From Actinomadura spongiicola (GTDB taxonomy: Bacteria; Actinomycetota; Actinomycetes; Streptosporangiales; Streptosporangiaceae): a DNA stretch of 64,000 nucleotides. The position numbers were made by a program, and so were the translations under genes. Below, in pieces: positions 52,152 to 59,049 of this stretch. The stretch lies in NCBI RefSeq assembly GCF_003432485.1, contig NZ_QVNQ01000005.1, forward strand, positions 310,001 through 374,000. The letters run 5' to 3'. The notes beneath the pieces were generated by a model. The model ran no database searches, had not been told where the DNA came from, and worked only from the letters and a program-made list of their open reading frames with translations. The number at the start of each line of letters is the position of its first letter. Position 1 is the stretch's first letter.

Positions 52152-53204
52152 TCAGGCGGTGTCGGGGACGAGGAGAATGCGGCCGGTCACCGAGCCGCTC
52201 TCCAGGATTTCGTGGGCTCGCGGCGCCTCCGACATCGGCAGCGTGTCGGTCACCACCGGGGTCACCAGACCCCGGTCCATCAGGGTCAGCACGTCCTCCA
52301 ACTGCCGTTTGGTGGTGCTGGCCGCCGACAGGATCGAGATGTCACGGCCGCGCCAGCCGACCAGGTCCGCCTCCACCGTCGGCGGTGTCCGCTGCACCTC
52401 TCCGATCAGCACGAGGCGTCCGTGGAGGGCGAGGGTGTTGACGCTGGACAGGAACGACACCGCGCCGACGTTCTCCAGCACGATGTCGCAGCCCTGACCG
52501 TCCGTGACCTCCATGACGTTCTTGCTGTAGTCCGCGCCGCGCTCGACGAGCAGGATCTCGTCCGCGCCCGCCTCCCTGACCGCCTCGACCTTGCCGGGCG
52601 AGGTGGTCTGCGCGACCACGCGGGCGCCCGAGGCCTTCGCGAGCTGGATGGCGTGCAGCCCGATGCCGCCGCCCGCCCCGGTGACCAGCACCGTCTCCCC
52701 CAGCTCCAGGCGCGCGACGTCCCGCAGCGCGTTGAGCACGGTGCCGATGGCGCAGGACGCGATGGCGACGTCCGGGGACGTGAGCCGCGGCGGCACCTTC
52801 ACCAGGCTGCCGTCCGACACCGCCACCAGCTCGGCGTAGCCGCCGTTCAGCCCGATGTCGCCGAGGAACACCTTGCGCGGGCAGCGGGTCTCGCGTCCCA
52901 TCCGGCACTCCCGGCACTTGCCGCAGACCCGCTGCCGCTGGTTGGAGACGACCCGGTCGCCGACCGCGAAGTCCACGACGTCGGCGCCGACCTCGACCAC
53001 CTCGCCGACGACCTCGTGACCCGGAATGATCGGGAAACCGGTGCCCTGCGCCCGGTCGCCGCGCCGGACGAGCACCTCGTGCATGCACGCCCCGCACGCC
53101 TCGACCTTCACCACGCACTCGTCACGCGCGGGTCGCGGCGGCTCCATGTCCGTCCACGTCATCACGCTCGGCGGACCGGTCTCCTTGGCGACGACGGCCT
53201 TCAT
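52152..53204 (-). CDS. Zinc-dependent alcohol dehydrogenase (MDR family)
   Basis: 350 residues. Catalytic zinc ligands lie in 'ACGACMHEV' and 'PGHEVVGEV', and the four structural-zinc Cys in 'VCGKCRECRMGRETRC'. 'VLVTGAGGGIGLHAIQLAKASGARVVA' is the Rossmann NAD(P)-binding loop. It likely oxidises or reduces a hydroxy/oxo intermediate of the same pathway. The TAG of the rraA-like gene abuts its ATG (TAGATG), with GGAG inside the previous gene. A role on a ring-cleavage intermediate is an inference. Confidence 0.9.
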   Translation of the reverse strand: MKAVVAKETGPPSVMTWTDMEPPRPARDECVVKVEACGACMHEVLVRRGDRAQGTGFPIIPGHEVVGEVVEVGADVVDFAVGDRVVSNQRQRVCGKCRECRMGRETRCPRKVFLGDIGLNGGYAELVAVSDGSLVKVPPRLTSPDVAIASCAIGTVLNALRDVARLELGETVLVTGAGGGIGLHAIQLAKASGARVVAQTTSPGKVEAVREAGADEILLVERGADYSKNVMEVTDGQGCDIVLENVGAVSFLSSVNTLALHGRLVLIGEVQRTPPTVEADLVGWRGRDISILSAASTTKRQLEDVLTLMDRGLVTPVVTDTLPMSEAPRAHEILESGSVTGRILLVPDTA

Positions 53205-53954
53205 CTACGCTCCGTTCCGTTTCTCCTCGCCGGGCTCCGGCCCGGCCTGATCCCATTCGGCGTCGACGAAGCGACCGCCGTCGGCGGGGAAGTTGCCGGC
53301 CCAGTCGCGGACCGCGAACAGCGACTCGCCCTCGCGCACGCGCGGCGTGAGCGTCGTCGTCTCCCGCAGGTCCCGGGCGGCCGCGGCGTCGGCGACCCGC
53401 GCGGCGTCCTCCAGCGGGACGACCGCGACGCCGTCGCCGTCCGCGACGATGAGGTCGCCCGGCCGCACGTACGCGCCGCCGCACACGACGGGGACGTTGC
53501 CCCAGCCCGCGCGGGTCTTGCCGGTGGCGGCCGGGGTCACGCCCAGCGCCCACAGCGGGAACCCGACCCGTTCGATGTCGGCGATGTCGCGGGCATGGCC
53601 CTCGATCACCGCGCCCGCCAGCCCCCGCGCCGCGGCCGACTCGCTGACGTTGGCGCCCCACACCGCCGAGTCCACCGGCCCGTGCTGCGACGTCCACACC
53701 AGGACGTCGCCGGGTCCGGCCACTTCGAGCATCGCGTGCAGGCTGAGGTTGCTGCCGGACAGGTCGAGCGCGGTGACGGCCCGGCCGACCGCGCGGGTGC
53801 CGGGCGCCAGCGGCCGGACGCCGCGCACCAGGTTCCGCTGGCCCATCGCCTCGTGGACGGACGCCACCGCCAGATCGTCGTAGGCCCGCAGCACCTCGTC
53901 CGACGGTCTCGGCGCCCGGGTGAAGACCGTGCCGCGCGGATGCAACCGGGTCAT
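53205..53954 (-). CDS. RraA/LigK-type aldolase (4-carboxy-4-hydroxy-2-oxoadipate aldolase-like)
   Basis: 249 residues. 'YDDLAVASVHEAMGQRNL', 'AVGRAVTALDLSGSNLSLHAMLEVAGPGDVLV' and 'AAARGLAGAVIEGHARDIADIERVGFPLWALG' match RraA-like class II aldolases. The sequence 'VEGHARD' (here 'IEGHARD') holds the catalytic Arg-Asp, and 'VRPGDLIVADGDGVAVVPLEDA' is the C-terminal signature. Family members LigK/GalC split carboxy-hydroxy-oxoadipate into oxaloacetate and pyruvate, the last step of PDC and gallate breakdown. The ATG overlaps the LigI-like stop. Despite the family name it is not an RNase regulator. Confidence 0.86.
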   Translation of the reverse strand: MTRLHPRGTVFTRAPRPSDEVLRAYDDLAVASVHEAMGQRNLVRGVRPLAPGTRAVGRAVTALDLSGSNLSLHAMLEVAGPGDVLVWTSQHGPVDSAVWGANVSESAAARGLAGAVIEGHARDIADIERVGFPLWALGVTPAATGKTRAGWGNVPVVCGGAYVRPGDLIVADGDGVAVVPLEDAARVADAAAARDLRETTTLTPRVREGESLFAVRDWAGNFPADGGRFVDAEWDQAGPEPGEEKRNGA

Positions 53955-54856
53955 CGGGGCTCCGCCGGGAAGTCGGCCAGCCCGGCGGGGTTGGCGACGA
54001 GGATGCGGTGCCGGGCGGTCTCGTCCGGCACGATCCGCTCGATCAGGTCGACCAGCACGCCGTCGTCGGGCATCTCGGGCACGTTGGGGTGGGGGAAGTC
54101 GGTGCCCCACAGGCACCGTTCGGGCGCCTGCGCGGCGAGCAGGCGGGCCAGCGCGACGGCGTCCTCGTAGGGCGGGCCCTCGGTCGACAGCCGCTCGGGC
54201 GCGCTGAGCTTGACCCACACGTCGCCGGTGTCGAGCAACCGGCGCAGCGCCCGGACCTGGTCGCCGTCCAGCCCGGTGGCGAGGTCGACGCGGGCCATGT
54301 GGTCGATCACCGCGGGCAGTCCCGTGGACCGGAGCGTGTCGAACATGTCGACGACCGCGTCTCCCGCGATGTGGAAGGCCACATGCCAGGCGTACGGGCG
54401 GACGAGGTCGAGGACGGCGCGCAGCTCGTCGGGCGTCGGCCCGGGGCCGAGATGCGGCATGAACTGCACGCGCACGCCGCGCACCCCGGCCGCGTGCAGC
54501 TCGGCGACCTCGGCGGGCGTGGTCCGCGGGGTCAGCAGCGCCACGCCCCGGTACGCGTCGGGGTAGGTGCGCAGCGCGTCCAGCAGCGCCGAGTGGTCGG
54601 TTCCGTGGGCCGCGGACTGGACGATGATGGCACGGTCCAAGCCCAGCAGGTCATGGCGTCGGCGCAGATCGTCCTTGGAGACGTCGGGAGGGTCGTACGC
54701 CCGGTCCTCCGGGTAGGGGAAGACATGACCGGGACCGAAGATATGGCAATGCGCGTCGCAGCTTCGCGGCGGGAGTCGCAGGTCGGGGACTTTCGGGTTC
54801 GGGTGGGGCGGGGCGGCGACCCTCCTGCCGCCCCGCGTCGCCTCTGCGGGGGTCAT
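53951..54856 (-). CDS. 2-pyrone-4,6-dicarboxylate hydrolase-like amidohydrolase (LigI-like)
   Basis: 301 residues. 'RSCDAHCHIFGPGHVFPYPEDRAYDPPD' with the HxH metal pair and 'GLDRAIIVQSAAHGTDHSALLDALR' follow LigI closely. 'VRVQFMPH', 'VIDHMARVDLATG' and 'CLWGTDFPHPNVPEMPDD' supply the remaining catalytic His and Asp residues. LigI opens the lactone PDC in protocatechuate 4,5-cleavage. It is the first gene of the operon, with an rraA-like aldolase coupled by ATGA. No LigJ-like hydratase or ring-cleavage dioxygenase is seen here, so the true substrate could be a related pyrone or lactone. Confidence 0.86.
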   Translation of the reverse strand: MTPAEATRGGRRVAAPPHPNPKVPDLRLPPRSCDAHCHIFGPGHVFPYPEDRAYDPPDVSKDDLRRRHDLLGLDRAIIVQSAAHGTDHSALLDALRTYPDAYRGVALLTPRTTPAEVAELHAAGVRGVRVQFMPHLGPGPTPDELRAVLDLVRPYAWHVAFHIAGDAVVDMFDTLRSTGLPAVIDHMARVDLATGLDGDQVRALRRLLDTGDVWVKLSAPERLSTEGPPYEDAVALARLLAAQAPERCLWGTDFPHPNVPEMPDDGVLVDLIERIVPDETARHRILVANPAGLADFPAEPR

Positions 54857-55064
54857 GGAGCTCGTTTCGGTGAACGGGTGGCGACGGAACTGGTTCGTCC
54901 GTCGCACAAGTGTGCGCTGGTTGAAGCGAGTGTGCACGACCCGGCAGAGCAGGTCAAGGGGTGAACCAGGGGTGGTATCGCCGCGAGACGCCGTGTGCGC
55001 GACCGGGACGGCAGGGCCGCCCACCGGGCGGAGGGCGGGACGGAGGGGTTGATAACTTGACCCT

Positions 55065-55919
55065 GTGTCCGTGGCATTGATCGATTCGGGGCTTGGTCTT
55101 CTCTCCACCGCCGGTTGGGTGCGGCATCTGGCTCCGGAGCTCGATCTGGTGCTGCTCATGGACCCCGAGGGCGCGCCGTGGGGGCCGCGGAGCACGTCCT
55201 TCATCACCGACCGGCTGTTCGCCGCCGCCCGCGAGGCGGTCCGGCGGGACGCCGAGGCGATCGTCGTGCCCTGCAACACCGCCACCGTCACCGCGATCGA
55301 CGTGCTGCGCCGGGAGTTCGAGCCCGAGGTACCGGTGATCGGTACCGTCCCCGCGGTGAAACCGGCCGCGGCGGCGGGCCGGAGCATCGCGGTCTGGGCG
55401 ACCGTCCGGACCACGGCCAGCAGCTACCAGACCCGCCTGATCGCCGAGTTCGCGAACGGCAAGCCGGTGGAGCGGGTCGCCTGCCCCGGGCTGGCCGAGG
55501 CCATCGACCACGGGAACGTGGCCGCCGCCGCGGCGGCGATCGACGACGCCGCCGCGCGGACCCCCCACCACTGCGACGCCGTGGTCCTCGGGTGCACCCA
55601 CTATCCGCTGGTGGCACCGGAGATCCTGCGGCGGCTGCCCGCCGGCACCGCGCTGTACGACAGCGCGGAGGCGGTCGCCCGCCAGACACTGCGACGGCTG
55701 CCCCGGGCCACCGACCCGCACGCCGCCGGGCGGGTCGAGGTGCTCCTCAGCGGCCGTGAGGGTCCCCTGCCCGCCAGCGCCCGCGCCTTTCCCGTCGGCC
55801 GCGCCCTGGCCGCCGCGGGCCGGGTGCCCCGCGAGGCCCTCGTGGCGGAGGCGACCCTGACGCCGACCCTCGAACTGCGGCTGCCCCGGCAGCGGGCCGA
55901 CGAGTCGGAACCGGCCTAG
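55065..55919 (+). CDS. Aspartate/glutamate racemase family protein (MurI-like)
   Basis: 284 residues. 'VALIDSGLGLLS' replaces the canonical D-S-G-V-G-G-L. The two acid-base cysteines are present: C70 in 'VPCNTATVTA' and C177 in 'VVLGCTHYPLV'. 'DSAEAVARQTLRRL' follows. Two intact Cys support racemase chemistry, but the unusual N-terminal loop and the location next to catabolic genes make a peptidoglycan role uncertain. TAACTT lies 6 nt before the GTG start (leaderless). It is divergent from the LigI operon, and the FAD/Fe-S gene follows by 23 nt. Confidence 0.82.
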   Translation: MSVALIDSGLGLLSTAGWVRHLAPELDLVLLMDPEGAPWGPRSTSFITDRLFAAAREAVRRDAEAIVVPCNTATVTAIDVLRREFEPEVPVIGTVPAVKPAAAAGRSIAVWATVRTTASSYQTRLIAEFANGKPVERVACPGLAEAIDHGNVAAAAAAIDDAAARTPHHCDAVVLGCTHYPLVAPEILRRLPAGTALYDSAEAVARQTLRRLPRATDPHAAGRVEVLLSGREGPLPASARAFPVGRALAAAGRVPREALVAEATLTPTLELRLPRQRADESEPA

Positions 55920-55942
55920 GGGCACCGACTACCGTTGGAGTC

Positions 55943-58828
55943 GTGACCGATCGTCCCGAACACGCGGAGCTGGTGGCCGCGCTGCGGCGGGCCGGGGTCG
56001 GCGGGGTCGACGGCTCCACGCTCGCCCGGTCGATGTACTCCTCCGACGCGTCGCTGTACCGGGTTCCGCCGCGGGTCGTGGTGACGCCCCGGGACGCGGG
56101 CGAGCTTCCGGCGGTGCTGGAGGTGTGCCGGGACGCGCGGGTGCCGCTGACGATGCGCGGCGGCGGGACGTCCATCGCGGGCAACGCGGTCGGCCCCGGG
56201 GTGGTCGTGGACGTCAGCAGGCACGTCGACCGGGTCCTGGAGATCGACCCCGACGCGGGGACGGCGCTGGTCGAGCCCGGGATCGTCCAGGAGCGGCTGC
56301 ACCGGGTGGCGGCGGCGCACGGGCTGCGGTTCGGGCCCGATCCGTCGACGCGGACGCGGGCGACGCTCGGCGGGATGATCGGCAACAACGCGTGCGGGTC
56401 GCGGGCGCTCGGCTACGGGCGGACCAGCGACAACGTGCTCGGTCTCGACGTCGTCACCGGCGCCGGGGAGCGGCTGCGCCTCGGCGACATACCGGGGGCG
56501 GGACCCGACGCGGGGAACGCCGCTCTTGATCGATTGCGTGGGCTCGTCGGCGAGCATCTGGCGCTGGTCCGGACGGAGTTCGGCCGGTTCGGGCGGCAGG
56601 TGTCCGGCTACTCCCTCGAACATCTCCTGCCCGAGAACGGGTTCGACGTCGCCCGTGCCCTGACCGGCAGCGAGGGGACGCTGGCGCTGACACTGGCGGC
56701 GCGGGTGCGGATGGTGCGCGAGCCCGCGTGCCGGCTGCTGGTCGTCCTCGGATACGCGTCGATGGCCGACGCGGCCGACGCCGTCCCGGCGATCCTGCCG
56801 TACGGGCCCGTCGCCTGCGAGGGGCTCGACTCGCGGATCACCGGGGTCGTGCGGGAGCGGCGCGGCCCGCACGCGGTGCCGCCGCTGCCGCGCGGGTCCG
56901 GCTGGATGCTCGTGGAGCTCGCCGGGCCCCGGATCGAGGAGCTGCGCGTCACCGCCCGGCGGATCGTCAAGGAGTCCGGGTGCCTCGACTCGATGCCGGT
57001 CGAGGACATGGCGCTCGCCGACGCGCTGTGGCGGATCCGGGAGGACGGCTCCGGCCTCGTGGCGCGGACCCCGGACGGCGAGCAGGCCCACGCCGGATGG
57101 GAGGACTCGGCCGTCCCGCCGGAGCGGCTCGGCCCCTACCTGCGGGAACTGGAGGCGCTGCTGGTGGGCCACGGCCTGTTCGGCGTCCCGTACGGGCACT
57201 TCGGCGACGGCTGCGTCCACGTCCGGATCGACTTCCCGTTCGGCCGGGCCGACGGCGCCCGCGTCTTCCGTGGGTTCCTCACCGAGGCGGCGACGCTCGC
57301 GGCCCGGCACGGCGGGACCATGTCGGGCGAGCACGGCGACGGCCGCGCCCGTGGCGAGCTGCTGCCGCACATGTACTCGGCCGAGGCGCTGGCGCTGTGC
57401 GCGGCCGTCAAGGACGTGTTCGACCCCGATGACCTGCTCAATCCGGGGATCATCGTGCGTCCGGCACCGGTGGACGCCGACCTGCGCCCGGCGACGACCG
57501 TCGCGCTGACGCGCGGCCTGGCGCTCGCGTACCGGGACGATCGCGGCGATCTCTCCCGGGCCGTGCACCGCTGTACGGGCATCGGCAAGTGCCGCGCCGA
57601 CAACACGGGCGCGGGCGGCGTGATGTGCCCGTCGTACCTGGCGACGCGGGAGGAGAAGGACTCCACGCGCGGGCGGGCCCGCGTGCTGCAGGAGGTCGTC
57701 AGCGGGAACCTCGGCCCGGACGGCTGGACGTCGCAAGCCCTGCACGACGTGCTCGACCTGTGCCTGTCCTGCAAGGGCTGCGCGTCCGACTGCCCCACGG
57801 GCATCGACATGGCGTCCTACAAGGCCGAGGCGCTGCACCGGCGGTACCGGCGGAAGGTCCGTCCGCGCGCCCACTACGCGCTGGGATGGCTGCCCCGGTG
57901 GACGCGGCTCGCCGCCAAGGCGCCTCCGGCGATCAGGGTCGTGAACGCGGCGCTGCGGTCGGCCGCGCTGCGGCCGTTGATCGCGTGGAGCGCGGGCGTC
58001 GACCGCCGCCGCACCCTGCCCGCGTTCGCGCCGGTGACGTTCCGCCGCTGGTTCGCGTCCCATCCCAGCCCGGAAGGGCGCAACGGCGACGTGGTGCTGT
58101 TCGTCGACAGCTTCACCGACGCCTTCTCCCCCGAGGTCGGCAGGGCGACCGTCCGGGTGCTGGAGCACGCGGGTTACCGCGTCACCGTCACCGAGCGTCC
58201 GGTGTGCTGCGGAATCACGTGGATCTCGACCGGGCAACTGGACGGCGCGCGCACCCGGGCCCGGCACGCCGTCCGGGCGCTGCTGCCCCACGTCCGCCGC
58301 GGCGCGAGGGTCGTGGGGATGGAGCCGTCGTGCACGGGTGTTCTGCGCTCGGACGCCGAGGAACTGCTCCGGGGGGTGGACGCGGCCACCGCCCGCGAGG
58401 TGGCCGCCGCGACCCGGACGCTCGCCGAACTGCTCGACGAGACGGACGACTGGACGCCGCCCGACCTGTCCGCGGTCACCGGAATCGCGCAGCCGCACTG
58501 CCACCACCACGCCGTCATGGGCTGGACGAAGGACGCCGCGCTGCTCAGGCGGGCGGGGGCCGACGTCGGCAGGGTCGGGAACTGCTGCGGGCTCGCCGGG
58601 AACTTCGGCGTCGAGAAGGGGCACCACGACGTGTCGGTCGCGGTGGCCGAGCAGAACCTGCTCCCCGCCGTCCGCGAGACCGGACCGGACGGGGTCGTCC
58701 TCGCCGACGGGTTCAGCTGCCGAACCCAACTGCGCGAGCTCGCCGGGCGCGACGGCGAGCACCTCGCGCAGCTTCTGGCCCGCCACCTCCCCGGCGACGA
58801 CCGCGAGGATCAGACCCCGTTCGAATGA
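55943..58828 (+). CDS. FAD-linked / Fe-S hydroxyacid dehydrogenase (YdiJ-like GlcD-GlcF fusion)
   Basis: 961 residues. The N-terminal FAD domain has 'PLTMRGGGTSIAGNAVGPGVVVD' (about residues 67-89) and 'GGMIGNNACGSRALGYGRTSDNV'. The oxidase C-terminal domain ends with 'GTMSGEHGDGRARGELLPHMYS' and 'DPDDLLNPG'. Two Fe-S clusters are carried by 'CTGIGKCRADN...MCPSY' and 'CLSCKGCASDCPTGIDMASYK'. The CCG domain has 'CCGITW' and 'CCGLAGNFGVEKG'. E. coli YdiJ and relatives oxidise D-2-hydroxyglutarate or D-lactate and pass electrons to quinone. TACCGT lies 7 nt before the GTG start. The substrate here is unproven. Confidence 0.9.
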   Translation: MTDRPEHAELVAALRRAGVGGVDGSTLARSMYSSDASLYRVPPRVVVTPRDAGELPAVLEVCRDARVPLTMRGGGTSIAGNAVGPGVVVDVSRHVDRVLEIDPDAGTALVEPGIVQERLHRVAAAHGLRFGPDPSTRTRATLGGMIGNNACGSRALGYGRTSDNVLGLDVVTGAGERLRLGDIPGAGPDAGNAALDRLRGLVGEHLALVRTEFGRFGRQVSGYSLEHLLPENGFDVARALTGSEGTLALTLAARVRMVREPACRLLVVLGYASMADAADAVPAILPYGPVACEGLDSRITGVVRERRGPHAVPPLPRGSGWMLVELAGPRIEELRVTARRIVKESGCLDSMPVEDMALADALWRIREDGSGLVARTPDGEQAHAGWEDSAVPPERLGPYLRELEALLVGHGLFGVPYGHFGDGCVHVRIDFPFGRADGARVFRGFLTEAATLAARHGGTMSGEHGDGRARGELLPHMYSAEALALCAAVKDVFDPDDLLNPGIIVRPAPVDADLRPATTVALTRGLALAYRDDRGDLSRAVHRCTGIGKCRADNTGAGGVMCPSYLATREEKDSTRGRARVLQEVVSGNLGPDGWTSQALHDVLDLCLSCKGCASDCPTGIDMASYKAEALHRRYRRKVRPRAHYALGWLPRWTRLAAKAPPAIRVVNAALRSAALRPLIAWSAGVDRRRTLPAFAPVTFRRWFASHPSPEGRNGDVVLFVDSFTDAFSPEVGRATVRVLEHAGYRVTVTERPVCCGITWISTGQLDGARTRARHAVRALLPHVRRGARVVGMEPSCTGVLRSDAEELLRGVDAATAREVAAATRTLAELLDETDDWTPPDLSAVTGIAQPHCHHHAVMGWTKDAALLRRAGADVGRVGNCCGLAGNFGVEKGHHDVSVAVAEQNLLPAVRETGPDGVVLADGFSCRTQLRELAGRDGEHLAQLLARHLPGDDREDQTPFE

Positions 58829-58912
58829 TCCCGTTCGGGCCCACGTGTCCCACGATCCCCGTGTCCATCCGTGATCGTTCGAGCGCGGAGCGTTCCTTCA
58901 CAATGTCCTTTC

Positions 58913-58928
58913 ACTGGTCTGGCCCCCT
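58913..58928. promoter_or_regulatory. DasR-like operator (dre) upstream of the chitinase
   Basis: ACTGGTCTGGCCCCCT matches 13 of 16 positions of the Streptomyces dre consensus ACTGGTCTAGACCACT, including the whole left half-site. It lies 122 nt upstream of the chitinase start. DasR is a GntR repressor released by phosphorylated amino sugars, so the match fits chitin-induced expression. Whether this organism carries DasR is not shown in the window. Confidence 0.6.
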
Positions 58929-59009
58929 GGCTGGGGCGGTTCATTCTGTAAGACGGCGTTAAATTTCAATGCTTGCCTATGGGCTTGAAGTGCGGTTATG
59001 GTCCAAATA

Positions 59010-59028
59010 ATTAGTATAGTTTCCTAAT
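59010..59028. promoter_or_regulatory. AT-rich inverted repeat ahead of the chitinase
   Basis: ATTAG (59010-59014) and CTAAT (59024-59028) form a 5-bp inverted repeat around a 9-nt centre, inside an AT-rich island (about 58,960-59,035) in otherwise GC-rich DNA. The right half (GTTTCCTAAT) resembles palindromes with TTTCCTAA that I recall ahead of Streptomyces chitinase and polysaccharide-hydrolase genes. It overlaps the likely promoter and may be the operator of a second regulator. Confidence 0.4.
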
Positions 59029-59049
59029 AATTGAAGGGACAGGATTGCC

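Noticed and set aside
55916..58786. 956-codon minus-strand frame opposite the FAD/Fe-S dehydrogenase
   Set aside because: The translation is composed of repetitive Arg/Pro/Gly/His stretches with no motif, while the plus strand encodes intact FAD and Fe-S domains.
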